Shown one piece after another: positions 33,670-41,333 of a DNA stretch of 54,969 bases (position 1 is its first letter; each line of letters begins with the position of its first letter). The notes beneath the pieces were generated by a model that was not told the origin of the DNA, ran no database searches, and worked only from the letters and a program-made list of their open reading frames with translations. A program made the position numbers and the translations under genes. The stretch comes from Candidatus Saccharibacteria bacterium GW2011_GWC2_48_9 (lineage in GTDB: Bacteria; Patescibacteriota; Saccharimonadia; Saccharimonadales; Saccharimonadaceae): positions 1 through 54,969 of the forward strand of contig LCPR01000007.1 of NCBI GenBank assembly GCA_001003725.1, given 5' to 3'.

Positions 33670-34470
33670 CTACTGGCTAGTCTTGCGTTTGAAAAGCCAC
33701 GCCGCAACTGGCATAGACACCACCAGGATAGCAACACTCCAAACCGCTGCGAGCAGTATCGAGTTTTCGGCTGGCGCGCCAACGAGCAGTGCGCGCACCG
33801 CGTCTACCATCTGACTTACGGGCTGATTTTCTGCGAAAGGACGTAGCCAAGCAGTCATCGATTCTGCGGGTACAAATGCCGTACTGGCAAATGTTAGTGG
33901 CATAATCACGACAAACGTCATCCACTGCACACCCTCGACACTTTTAGCAAGAAGCCCGACAATAGCCGCAAGCCACGAGATAGCTAGGGTAAATAGTGCT
34001 ATCAAGCCGATAAACTGCAACCATTCCTGAACCGTTGCAGTTGGCCGAAAGCCAATCAAGAGGCCAGCGAGCACCATCACGACCGTAGAAATACCGTTAC
34101 GGAACAGGTCAGACACCACATGCCCCGTCAAAACTGCAAGATTCGACATCGGTAGACTACGGAATCTGTCGACAATACCACGCTGCAAGTCGTTACATAT
34201 CGCAATAGCTGTTGTAGTGGAACCAAAGGCAATTGTCTGCACAATGATACCCGCCATCAAGAAATCTGTATAATTTTCACTTCCCGTCGCAATTGCGCCG
34301 CCAAACACAGCCGTAAATAGCACCAGGAACATGATAGGTTGGAAAAATGTTCCCAACAGTTGATCCGTATTACGTACAATATGCGTACTACTGCGGCGAA
34401 TCATCACGAGCGAATCCGCAAGTGCTAGCACCCAGCGCGGTTTTTGCTCAAACTCTAATTTTGTCGCCAT
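33670..34470 (-). CDS. ABC-2 type transporter permease (DrrB-like)
   Basis: 266 residues with about six transmembrane helices (around 50-70, 75-95, 125-150, 155-180, 185-210 and 238-258). It carries the ABC-2 signature DLQRGIVDRFRSLPMSNLAVLTG near residue 110. Such permeases export drugs, lipids or polysaccharides with a DrrA-type ATPase. Its ATG directly abuts the ATPase TAA stop (TAAATG), so the two are translationally coupled. Confidence 0.9.
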   Translation of the reverse strand: MATKLEFEQKPRWVLALADSLVMIRRSSTHIVRNTDQLLGTFFQPIMFLVLFTAVFGGAIATGSENYTDFLMAGIIVQTIAFGSTTTAIAICNDLQRGIVDRFRSLPMSNLAVLTGHVVSDLFRNGISTVVMVLAGLLIGFRPTATVQEWLQFIGLIALFTLAISWLAAIVGLLAKSVEGVQWMTFVVIMPLTFASTAFVPAESMTAWLRPFAENQPVSQMVDAVRALLVGAPAENSILLAAVWSVAILVVSMPVAAWLFKRKTSQ

Positions 34471-35391
34471 TTATTTACCCTCCGTATCTTTTGCTTGCTT
34501 GCCGGTGAGCGCCAAAAACACATCGTCGAGCGTTGGCTTGTGCACGGCCATGGCGTCAAATTTAAGCTCATGCTTTGCGAGAAGATCGATCGTCTTCTTA
34601 ACATCTGCGTTCGTATCTTTGAGTACTATAGTGAGCGACTTATTATCGGCATTCGTCTCCTGAATGTCTTTCTCTAGCACACTCACCGCCGACTTGAATA
34701 GCTTTTGCGTACCAAATGTCAGCTCAAGACGGTCTTTGCCAACCCTAGCCTTTAGCTCTTTTGCGGTACCGTTGGCTATCACCTTGCCTCCGTCTATCAC
34801 CACAATCTTATCGGCGAGTTGATCGGCCTCTTCTAGGTACTGGGTTGTGAGCAAAATTGTTGCACCGCCCTGCTTTAGCCGATCGATAATGTCCCACATT
34901 GCGATTCGAGACCGTGGGTCGAGTCCAGTTGTCGGCTCATCGAGAAAAATGATAGGCGGTGTTGCTATGAGACTGACGGCTAGGTCAAGTCGTCGTCGCA
35001 TACCACCTGAGTACGTTTTAGCTGGCCGGTTTGCTGCGTCGACAAGACCGAACTCTTCTAGCAGCTCATCTGCTCGCGCATGAGCACTTTGCTTCGTCAG
35101 GTGATACAGTCGTCCCATCATCACAAGATTTTCTCGTCCGGTCAGCAGCTCATCGACAGCCGCAGACTGGCCAGTAAGTCCAATCGATCGGCGTACATCA
35201 TCGGCGTGAGTCTGTACATCAAATCCGCCAATTGTGACCGTACCTTTGTCAAATCCGAGAAGCGTACTGAGAATTCGCACGGTCGTTGTTTTACCTGCGC
35301 CATTTGGCCCGAGCAGCGCAAGTATTGTACCCTTTTCAACTTCGAAATTAATGCCACGCAGTACCTGGTTGTCTTTATAAGACTTCCTCAA
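34471..35391 (-). CDS. ABC transporter ATP-binding protein (DrrA-like), with a disturbed 5' end
   Basis: 306 residues from TTG 35391. Walker A is GPNGAGKTTT, the signature is YSGGMRRRLDLAVSL, and Walker B is PPIIFLDEPTTGLD; the C-terminal DrrA-type extension (about 220-300) is present. The first beta-strand is missing from this start. The in-frame sequence upstream (35421-35392, GKQSTIRVKS) continues the family pattern but has no start codon. The well-placed ATG at 35423 with an AAGGAG ribosome binding site is in another frame. Either a one-base indel or re-initiation after a leader peptide. Confidence 0.88.
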   Translation of the reverse strand: MRKSYKDNQVLRGINFEVEKGTILALLGPNGAGKTTTVRILSTLLGFDKGTVTIGGFDVQTHADDVRRSIGLTGQSAAVDELLTGRENLVMMGRLYHLTKQSAHARADELLEEFGLVDAANRPAKTYSGGMRRRLDLAVSLIATPPIIFLDEPTTGLDPRSRIAMWDIIDRLKQGGATILLTTQYLEEADQLADKIVVIDGGKVIANGTAKELKARVGKDRLELTFGTQKLFKSAVSVLEKDIQETNADNKSLTIVLKDTNADVKKTIDLLAKHELKFDAMAVHKPTLDDVFLALTGKQAKDTEGK

Positions 35392-35396
35392 GCTCT

Positions 35397-35423
35397 TTAC
35401 TCGTATTGTACTTTGTTTACCAT
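35397..35423 (-). CDS. Eight-codon leader ORF or frameshifted start of the ABC ATPase
   Basis: ATG at 35423 follows AAGGAG by 7 nt and reads MVNKVQYE before TAA. The ATPase reading frame resumes 5 nt later at TTG 35391. A TATAAT box lies at 35462-35457. It could be a genuine leader peptide with re-initiation or the remnant of a frameshifted N-terminus. Confidence 0.4.
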   Translation of the reverse strand: MVNKVQYE

Positions 35424-35552
35424 GCGCTATCTCCTTAGCTGCTTTACTTGTGTCTGATTATATGAGTGGCCGCCAGGAAGTGCAACTGTATAAGTTGCAA
35501 TATATACCATAAGTGTATTATGATGAGAGCCATAAGAGGAATAAACTTTGAC

Positions 35553-37025
35553 ATGTCAATAACAAACACACTAAAAAAATCATTGTCTCCACAAAACATC
35601 TTTTTACTAGGCACCTTGCTCACATTAATATTGTCGCTCACGTGGCTGTCTTTTAGCGCACATGGTGCAGCCGAATCATACATGGATAGCTACCAAGATA
35701 ATGCCGGCGGTTCGCAGCGCATGCGAGTCACGAGAGCGAGTGGCGAAAATCGTCCGGCGATCGTCTTTGTGCACGGTGGTGGCTGGTTCTCCGACGGCGG
35801 GACATACCCTCCAGAGTTTCAGGAGCGAGCAGCTAACTGGGGCTACACCACATTTCGCATAAGCTATCGACTTATGCCGGGTGGCGTCTACGAACAACTA
35901 GAAGATGTCATGCGCTCAATTCGCCACGTCAAAGATAACGCAGCCAAGTACGGCATCGATCCAAATCGAGTAGCTGTATGGGGTGATTCCGCGGGTGGAA
36001 GCCTGACAGTGCGAACAGCTGCTACCGGTAAATCTGGTACAGCGGCGGCTGTGGGTTGGTCTGCACCGACAAACGCATTTCGTGACCTCTTTAACTCAGT
36101 CCCTGGATTTTTCGACGGTCTATTTCATACTCGCTGTATCGGAGAGTACTTCCCTCCTTTCACTATGGACATTATCTCCTTCTTTACCGACAACGCAAAT
36201 GCAGTAAACAGTCTGGTGTCGGGTCAGCCACCCTCGCAGGCCGATAGTATAAAGCTATTGTACGATTCGCTCAAGCTTGCAGATATTGTGATAACGGATC
36301 TGCCGAGTACGTTCGATAAGCTTGAGCAAGCCGGAAATGATTTCGGTGTGAGCGTCAAATTTGACACTCCAAAAGAAGGCTCTAGTGGAACCACTCCGCC
36401 AAAAGACACTTCAGATGATGCACCTATTTCCGAGAAAGAACTCGAGCAAAAACTTGCAGTGCTGAGCCCGTCAGATCTTGCGAAGGTAGGAACAGCTATA
36501 TACCACTTCTACAACATCAACAAAGATGGCACCATAGACTCAGATGAGGCCCTCCAGACACTTAGTCTTATGAAGCAAGGTCTGTCCGACATCACTACCG
36601 CACAACAAAAAGTTGCTCAGGAAAAAGCCGTATCGGGTGAACAGCCAGTCGTAGAGGACGGAGCCGAGACCCCTACAGATGGCGAGGTGGTAATCGATAA
36701 GCCACTTATTCCTAATGAGAGCTCTGGCGAACTTGGCGTAAACCCACAGCAAATTTCAGCCGAAAAAATAGCGCAGTGTATCGATGACTTCGTGCAGCTT
36801 TCTCCATCGCTATTTGCGAGCCCTCGTACACCTCCTATGTTCCTAGCAGTTGCCGAAAACGAAGAACTCGTTAACGCACAGGACGCCTATCAGATGCGAG
36901 ACAAACTACGCAGTATGGGTATTCGCTCAGAAGCACTTGTTCTGCCAGGTAATCACCACATGGGATACGACTCGCGCGCAGAAGTGCCATCGTTCCAGTT
37001 CCTTGGCAGTATACTTAACCCGTAA
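35553..37025 (+). CDS. Secreted or membrane-anchored alpha/beta-hydrolase (esterase) with an EF-hand insertion
   Basis: 490 residues from ATG 35553. An N-terminal signal or anchor helix lies at about 15-38. The hydrolase core has the oxyanion motif HGGGW near 74, nucleophile Ser146 in GDSAGGS, and a catalytic His in the late GNHHMGY motif. Between the Ser and His segments lies a roughly 210-residue insertion (about 186-400) containing an EF-hand loop at 321-332 (NINKDGTIDSDE). The family hydrolyses carboxylic esters; calcium control is inferred. Upstream in-frame ATGs (35520) would lengthen the N-terminus without clear benefit. Confidence 0.83.
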   Translation: MSITNTLKKSLSPQNIFLLGTLLTLILSLTWLSFSAHGAAESYMDSYQDNAGGSQRMRVTRASGENRPAIVFVHGGGWFSDGGTYPPEFQERAANWGYTTFRISYRLMPGGVYEQLEDVMRSIRHVKDNAAKYGIDPNRVAVWGDSAGGSLTVRTAATGKSGTAAAVGWSAPTNAFRDLFNSVPGFFDGLFHTRCIGEYFPPFTMDIISFFTDNANAVNSLVSGQPPSQADSIKLLYDSLKLADIVITDLPSTFDKLEQAGNDFGVSVKFDTPKEGSSGTTPPKDTSDDAPISEKELEQKLAVLSPSDLAKVGTAIYHFYNINKDGTIDSDEALQTLSLMKQGLSDITTAQQKVAQEKAVSGEQPVVEDGAETPTDGEVVIDKPLIPNESSGELGVNPQQISAEKIAQCIDDFVQLSPSLFASPRTPPMFLAVAENEELVNAQDAYQMRDKLRSMGIRSEALVLPGNHHMGYDSRAEVPSFQFLGSILNP

Positions 37026-37049
37026 AAATATTTAAACAGCCTACCAACA

Positions 37050-37088
37050 AATCAGCCAGATGCGAGTTGCATCTGGCTGATTAATTTT
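37050..37088 (+). terminator. Rho-independent terminator after the esterase gene
   Basis: AATCAGCCAGATGC (37050-37063) pairs perfectly with 37069-37082 across a 5-nt loop and is followed by AATTTT. It is 25 bp past the stop and lies between convergent genes. Confidence 0.82.
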
Positions 37089-37109
37089 GTGAGCCAATAG
37101 ACAGACGTC

Positions 37110-37595
37110 CTATTGGCGAGTTACCTTGACCATGGCATGCCGTATTGGCTGGCCATTCAGCGTGTAGCCAGGCTGTAGCTGTTCGGCGATCACTTCTTTC
37201 TCACCCTCTGCATCTTCTTCAAATTGAATCGCCTCATGGAGGCTAGGATCGAACTCAACCCCTTGTGACGCATCGATACGAGTAAGATTCAAAGCCTCAA
37301 GTGCTTTGTCGAGGTTTTTTACCAACCCTGCAACACCTTGCGCCCATTTATTGTTTTGTAGATCCTCTGGAGTGTGCGCTACTGCGCGCTCGATATTATC
37401 GATAACTGGAAGTAACTTCAAGATAGCTGCGGCTTGACCAGCACTACGGGCAGATGCTTTCTCGGCTTCTGTTCGCTTACGGTAATTTTCAAAGTCCGCG
37501 CGCGTACGCTGCAAATCAAGCGTTAAGTCCGCAACTTGCTGCTGCAGTGTTTCATATTGCGTATCTTCAACTGGTTGGTCTTGCTGCTTCGTCAT
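37110..37595 (-). CDS. grpE: Nucleotide exchange factor GrpE
   Basis: 161 residues. A long N-terminal coiled coil (about 15-60, with RTRADFENYRKRTE) is followed by the beta-domain with GVEFDPSLHEAI near 114 and the final PGYTLNGQPIRHAMVKV. It releases ADP from DnaK. It lies 13 bp after hrcA and shares its CIRCE-controlled promoter. Confidence 0.96.
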   Translation of the reverse strand: MTKQQDQPVEDTQYETLQQQVADLTLDLQRTRADFENYRKRTEAEKASARSAGQAAAILKLLPVIDNIERAVAHTPEDLQNNKWAQGVAGLVKNLDKALEALNLTRIDASQGVEFDPSLHEAIQFEEDAEGEKEVIAEQLQPGYTLNGQPIRHAMVKVTRQ

Positions 37596-37608
37596 TTACT
37601 GTCTCCTT

Positions 37609-38322
37609 TTACAATGTTTCTTCTAGCATGCTGGCGGTCTGGCTCACGAGGCGTATGACGCGCGCATAACTCTGACGAGTCGGCCCAAGTACACCTATAT
37701 AGCTTTTGTCGCTATAGGGCGAGCGAAAACGGCTAATTACAAGACTTGCTCCGCTCGACTTACCGATAGGATTCTCCTCACCAATATACACACTCAGCGG
37801 TTCGGTCGGCGCCGTTTCGCGTAGCCAAGGCTCGAGGTTATCAAGCAATTGAGCGACCGCTTGCGGTGCCTTGCCGCCATGCATAAATTCTGGTTGGCTG
37901 AAAAGATTACCGATGCCACTCATGTACAACTGGCCATCAATAGTAGCTATACCCAAATTATGCGTTAGCTCAACTAAACTATCGACTGCGCTTCTAATAG
38001 CTTGGTCGGTTCGGTCTCCATAACTATTGACTCTCGCCTCAATCGCTCTCGCACTGCGATCGAAGGTAGGGAGTGTAGGCACATACTCCTGCTCTGTTAT
38101 CTGATTGACATACACACGGTAACCTTTGTCGGTGGGTATACGACCTGCGCTTGTATGCGGCTGAGAGATGAGTCCGGTCTGTTCAAGTCGCGACATTTCA
38201 CTTCGAATAGTTGCGCTTGACACGCCAAATAATTTTGCCAGTGTCACACTGCCAACCGGAACGGCGACTTCGGCATACTGTTCTACTATTGCAATGAGGA
38301 TCTGTTTTTGGCGCTCGGTCAT
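37609..38322 (-). CDS. hrcA: Heat-inducible transcription repressor HrcA
   Basis: 237 residues from ATG 38322. A winged helix at 1-75 (QKQILIAIVEQY, VSSATIRSEMSRLEQTGLI, SAGRIPTDKGYRVYV) is followed by a GAF-like dimerisation domain and the end SYIGVLGPTRQSYARVI. Typical HrcA is about 340 residues, so the inserted domain is largely missing. It binds CIRCE and represses chaperone genes. The longer ATG at 38352 is rejected: it lies upstream of the TATAAT box (38335-38330) and inside CIRCE. Confidence 0.96.
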   Translation of the reverse strand: MTERQKQILIAIVEQYAEVAVPVGSVTLAKLFGVSSATIRSEMSRLEQTGLISQPHTSAGRIPTDKGYRVYVNQITEQEYVPTLPTFDRSARAIEARVNSYGDRTDQAIRSAVDSLVELTHNLGIATIDGQLYMSGIGNLFSQPEFMHGGKAPQAVAQLLDNLEPWLRETAPTEPLSVYIGEENPIGKSSGASLVISRFRSPYSDKSYIGVLGPTRQSYARVIRLVSQTASMLEETL

Positions 38323-38329
38323 ACACTCA

Positions 38330-38335
38330 TTATAG
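38330..38335 (-). promoter_or_regulatory. -10 box of a leaderless promoter for hrcA-grpE
   Basis: TTTGCTATAAT ends 7 nt before the hrcA ATG (38322). The same element precedes the pilin gene at 6589. Confidence 0.65.
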
Positions 38336-38341
38336 CAAATA

Positions 38342-38368
38342 TTGGCACTCAATCAAATAGAGTGCTAG
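38342..38368. promoter_or_regulatory. CIRCE operator of hrcA-grpE
   Basis: TTGGCACTC-N9-GAGTGCTAG is an inverted repeat with one mismatch between halves. It covers the -35 region of the hrcA promoter and implies autoregulation. Confidence 0.92.
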
Positions 38369-38396
38369 TTCGTTTGATAAAGTAAAGCGCGAGAGG

Positions 38397-38402
38397 TATA
38401 CT
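38397..38402 (+). promoter_or_regulatory. -10 box of a leaderless promoter for the 75-residue protein gene
   Basis: TATACT ends 6 nt before the ATG at 38409. This promoter diverges from hrcA, so the CIRCE at 38342-38368 might also affect it. Confidence 0.5.
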
Positions 38403-38408
38403 ACCTAC

Positions 38409-38636
38409 ATGAGTTTCATGAGTGACCTAGGTAGCTTTATCGGCGATGTGCAAAGTTTCAGCGAGCAAGTTGACACCGTCAAGCAAGAGGTTGTTTCGTC
38501 GGTAGTGCACACTGTTAGCCAAACCACACAGATGAGTAGTCAGCTCGCAGACGATGCTGCAAGTAGCATGAATGACGTCAAGGATGTAGCAACGTCAACA
38601 GCAGATGAGTTCAAGCAGACGCTGAGCGACAAATAA
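38409..38636 (+). CDS. Small helical protein of unknown function
   Basis: 75 residues, rich in Ser, Val, Asp and Thr and predicted helical throughout, with no transmembrane helix. The pattern of short amphipathic repeats (VSSVVHTVSQTTQ, DDAASSMNDVKDVA) resembles CsbD- or apolipoprotein-like stress proteins only in general character. It lies next to hrcA's CIRCE element and diverges from it, so heat-shock co-regulation is possible. Confidence 0.65.
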   Translation: MSFMSDLGSFIGDVQSFSEQVDTVKQEVVSSVVHTVSQTTQMSSQLADDAASSMNDVKDVATSTADEFKQTLSDK

Positions 38637-38639
38637 TTA

Positions 38640-38726
38640 CTATTCTCCGCGCTTGTCCGGGAGCACGAGCCGCAGTATCATTGCGACAAGAAACACTACA
38701 GCGATAGCAAGCAAGTAGTATTTCAC
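38640..38726 (-). CDS. Putative 28-residue membrane peptide
   Basis: GTG 38726 directly follows the stop of the upstream gene (TAAGTG). The peptide has one strongly hydrophobic helix (KYYLLAIAVVFLVAMILRLVL) and a charged end PDKRGE. The arrangement suggests translational coupling with the gene at 38945. There is no independent ribosome binding site, so this stays tentative. Confidence 0.4.
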   Translation of the reverse strand: MKYYLLAIAVVFLVAMILRLVLPDKRGE

Positions 38727-38945
38727 TTAGCTTGTTTTGGAACCGCCGTATGCTGAGCCGCCGTAGCCGCTAGTTCGTGTGGTTGCCGATGTTTTAGTGA
38801 GCGACTGCTGCTGAGATTGAGCGAGCGTCCTTGCGATAGCTGCGACACCTGTCATTGCGACAACGGCGACACCCACGTGCTTCAAGAAATCTTTTCGATC
38901 CATTTTCTTATCAAGCAATGCACTCAAATCTTGTCTGATGGCCAC
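38727..38945 (-). CDS. Small protein with a Tat-like or anchor N-terminus
   Basis: 72 residues from GTG 38945 with AAGG about 8 nt upstream. It contains MDRKDFLKHVGVAVVAMTG, similar to a twin-arginine signal but with Arg-Lys in place of Arg-Arg, followed by a hydrophobic span and a Gly/Ser/Tyr-rich tail (SGYGGSAYGGSKTS). It lies beside tatC and tatA, which makes a Tat link possible but unproven. The function of the tail is unknown. Confidence 0.6.
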   Translation of the reverse strand: MAIRQDLSALLDKKMDRKDFLKHVGVAVVAMTGVAAIARTLAQSQQQSLTKTSATTRTSGYGGSAYGGSKTS

Positions 38946-39013
38946 GAGCTGTACCTTTTTGTGTTTAATTAGTTATAACTCAATTGAACAGTAAACCGCT
39001 CATGCTGTCAACC

Positions 39014-40126
39014 TCAACTGGTCGTCAGTGCGCTATCGCCCGAACGTACGCTCCCTTGGCGCATCGAAAAGCCATCTAGCGAACGAGGAGAGACTTGTCG
39101 CCCAACGCCCCGTAGTGGTCGCTGTGCAGCAAGAGGGTTTTGCTGCCTAGCTGCTATGCCATCAATGCTACGCTTCGACTTTGCATGAGGCGCCACAGGT
39201 GCCGCGAGCGTGGGGCTACTATGCTCCCTAATAGCCGATGGAGCACTAATGGCTGGTGACGGCATTGTGGTGGGTTGAATCATACCGGAGACCTTGGTCT
39301 TCTCTACTGCAGGGACTTTGCCCGTACGCACGCTGCGGGTACGCTGCCGTGCATGGCGTCTCAAAAATACCGCAACCGCCCCGAGTTGATAAATGACGAT
39401 GATAGGCACCGCGACAATCATCTGATTGATAATGTCTGGCGTCGGTGTAATGATAGCAGCAGCGATAAACGATCCAACTATTACAAAACGCTGCGACGAC
39501 AACAATGCGCCAGGAGGAAAAGGCCGAACATGATCAAACATGAATAGTAATAGTGGCAGCTGAAACAGTGCAGCAAGGCCGAGTATGTACGCCACGACAA
39601 ACCCTAAGTATGATTCGGCGGTCAGGCTTGGGTTAACAGCATCTCCCGCAAATGTCGTCAGGAATGAGATTGCACCCGGAATAGCTACCGTGTAGCCAAA
39701 CACCGCTCCGGCCACCGCGAGCAGACCTGAGAGCAAGACGACCGCACAAATGAATCGACGCGAAGCCCTGCCGAGTACTGGCTGGAGAAATCGGTAGATG
39801 TGATACATTACCACCGGAATTGTAAGGAGCGCGCCAAAGTACAAACACACGGTAAAGATAAAACTGAACCCTCCACCGGGGGTAAGGTAAATGAGCTTTT
39901 CGCCGTGCAGCGGAGCGATTATAAAATTAACTAAATAATCCTTAAGGTAATACCCGACAGAAGAAGCTGCTATAAGTGATATGACCACCCAAAAGAGCCT
40001 GCCCCTCAGCTCATAGATATGCTCCAGAAACGTCAGCTCCTGCGTCGAGTCGGAGCGACGTCTACGACTGTTTGGTTTTGGTCTCGGACTGTGATCGAGT
40101 GTCTTTTTTGTCTGCTGTTTTGTCAT
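39014..40126 (-). CDS. tatC: Sec-independent protein translocase TatC with a long C-terminal tail
   Basis: 370 residues. The TatC core (about 28-260) has six transmembrane helices, including ELTFLEHIYELRGRLFW at the start of the fold and the conserved FLQPVL stretch near 120. The final ~110 residues form a basic, Pro/Ser/Ala-rich disordered extension not found in standard TatC (about 250 residues). TatC recognises twin-arginine signals. Its start lies inside tatA: the two genes overlap by 65 bp in different frames. No later Met is suitable, so the overlap seems real. Confidence 0.94.
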   Translation of the reverse strand: MTKQQTKKTLDHSPRPKPNSRRRRSDSTQELTFLEHIYELRGRLFWVVISLIAASSVGYYLKDYLVNFIIAPLHGEKLIYLTPGGGFSFIFTVCLYFGALLTIPVVMYHIYRFLQPVLGRASRRFICAVVLLSGLLAVAGAVFGYTVAIPGAISFLTTFAGDAVNPSLTAESYLGFVVAYILGLAALFQLPLLLFMFDHVRPFPPGALLSSQRFVIVGSFIAAAIITPTPDIINQMIVAVPIIVIYQLGAVAVFLRRHARQRTRSVRTGKVPAVEKTKVSGMIQPTTMPSPAISAPSAIREHSSPTLAAPVAPHAKSKRSIDGIAARQQNPLAAQRPLRGVGRQVSPRSLDGFSMRQGSVRSGDSALTTS

Positions 40127-40259
40127 CGCCCATTCCTTTGCGCAGTTCTTTCATAGAATCACCCACGCTACGCGCTAATTCAGGAAGCTTACGACCCCCG
40201 AAGAGGAGCAAGATGATTAAAAAAATAATGATTAATTCTGGTGGGCCCAATCCAAACAT
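40062..40259 (-). CDS. tatA: Twin-arginine translocase subunit TatA
   Basis: 65 residues. MFGLGPPELIIIFLIILLLFG is the short membrane helix, followed by the FGGRKLPELARSVG hinge and amphipathic helix, then a charged tail. TatA oligomers form the translocation pore with TatC. A GAGGAAA ribosome binding site precedes the ATG. No TatB gene is in the window, consistent with a minimal TatAC system. Confidence 0.95.
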   Translation of the reverse strand: MFGLGPPELIIIFLIILLLFGGRKLPELARSVGDSMKELRKGMGDDKTADKKDTRSQSETKTKQS

Positions 40260-40315
40260 GTATTTCCTCGCTTATATTACAAAAACTATGTAGTAACATG
40301 ATATATCGGTTGTGG

Positions 40316-40321
40316 TAATAT
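40316..40321 (+). promoter_or_regulatory. -10 box of the promoter for the gene at 40349
   Basis: TAATAT lies 27 nt upstream of the ATG, with GGAGGG between, so this is a leadered promoter. Confidence 0.35.
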
Positions 40322-40348
40322 AGCAATAAGACAAATCGGAGGGAACGT

Positions 40349-40633
40349 ATGTCAAGAATAGTACTCGCGGCAAATTACAATTGCTCAGATAGCCCAAACA
40401 GCGCCTATGGGGCGGCCGCATATGGTACCTGCGAAACCTCAACATCTTCTGGCACAGGTACCGACACAGACAGTAGCACAGAAGGCACCAGTCTGGGCGC
40501 TCCAAATACGGGCTTCTTGCAGCAGCTATACGCAGGTGGCAGCTTTACAATACTTGCACCCCTCGTGCTCGTTATAGTGCTCGTCGCAATCAGCGCCGTC
40601 GTGCTAAAAAAGAAAGCACCGACCCGCAAGTGA
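40349..40633 (+). CDS. Small anchored surface protein with an APNTG-type motif
   Basis: 94 residues. A Ser/Thr/Gly/Asp-rich segment (about 10-48) with two Cys is followed by GAPNTG at 50-55, a transmembrane helix (about 66-86) and a basic tail KKKAPTRK. This order of motif, helix and positive tail resembles a sortase signal with APNTG in place of LPxTG. There is no clear N-terminal signal peptide, which is a weakness of that idea. It has a GGAGGG ribosome binding site. Confidence 0.68.
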   Translation: MSRIVLAANYNCSDSPNSAYGAAAYGTCETSTSSGTGTDTDSSTEGTSLGAPNTGFLQQLYAGGSFTILAPLVLVIVLVAISAVVLKKKAPTRK

Positions 40634-40687
40634 GCGATAGTCCCGCGCCTTGATTGCGATAGATTGCAAAATCGACCACTGATTCTA

Positions 40688-40693
40688 TATAAT
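40688..40693 (+). promoter_or_regulatory. -10 box of a leaderless promoter for the nucleotide kinase
   Basis: TATAAT ends 7 nt before the ATG at 40701. The alternative ATG at 40692 overlaps this box. Confidence 0.6.
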
Positions 40694-40700
40694 GTGTCAG

Positions 40701-41333
40701 ATGACACCATTACTCAGCGAGAAGCAACTAGACATCATCCGAAGCTGGCTAGGCACCGGCAGCATCAATATATTCGGCTTACCATTTGCAGGCAAAGACA
40801 CCCACGGCAATGAGCTAGTTTCGATTTTTAACGCACCGGCGCTTATCGGCGGCGGAGATATCATGCGAAACAGCACCATATCGGCCGAAGCCAAAAGAAT
40901 CATCGACGCTGGTGGCTTGTCCCCAAGTGACGAATACATGCGTACAGTTACGCCCTACTTGCAGAGCGAGGCATTCGCTGGTAAACCTCTCATCCTTAGC
41001 TCAGTAGGTCGCTGGATAGGCGAAGAACAGGGCGTATTAAAGGCTACAGAAGCAAGTGGTCACCCCACTCGTGCGGTCATCTACCTAAATATCGACGAGG
41101 CAACACTTTTTAAGCGATGGGAAGTATCTCAAACGCTGGGGGATCGCGGCGATAGAGCTGATGATGCTGAACATGCACTGCGCACACGTATCAATGAATT
41201 TAACGAAAAAACACTACCTGTTATAGAAGTGTACCGCTCCATGGACTTACTAATAGAAGTGAACAGCGATGCAGACCGGCAAGAGATACTCGAAACGATC
41301 TTGAGCCGCTTGTTGCAACTCGCTACCGTTTAG
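40701..41333 (+). CDS. Adenylate-kinase-like nucleoside monophosphate kinase
   Basis: 210 residues from ATG 40701. The P-loop is variant: GLPFAGKDTHGNEL near residue 26, in place of GPPGSGKGT. A nucleotide-binding stretch GGGDIMR and the LID/R-finger-like DRGDRADDAEHALRTRINEF near 150 support the kinase fold. It may phosphorylate a nucleotide or a related small molecule. It converges with lepA with a 4-bp overlap of stops. Confidence 0.8.
   Translation: MTPLLSEKQLDIIRSWLGTGSINIFGLPFAGKDTHGNELVSIFNAPALIGGGDIMRNSTISAEAKRIIDAGGLSPSDEYMRTVTPYLQSEAFAGKPLILSSVGRWIGEEQGVLKATEASGHPTRAVIYLNIDEATLFKRWEVSQTLGDRGDRADDAEHALRTRINEFNEKTLPVIEVYRSMDLLIEVNSDADRQEILETILSRLLQLATV

Noticed and set aside
38323-38352. 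Longer hrcA start at 38352
   Set aside because: It lies upstream of the TATAAT box and inside CIRCE, so the transcript would not include it.
40692-40700. ATG 40692 as kinase start
   Set aside because: It overlaps the -10 TATAAT box; ATG 40701 fits a leaderless start.
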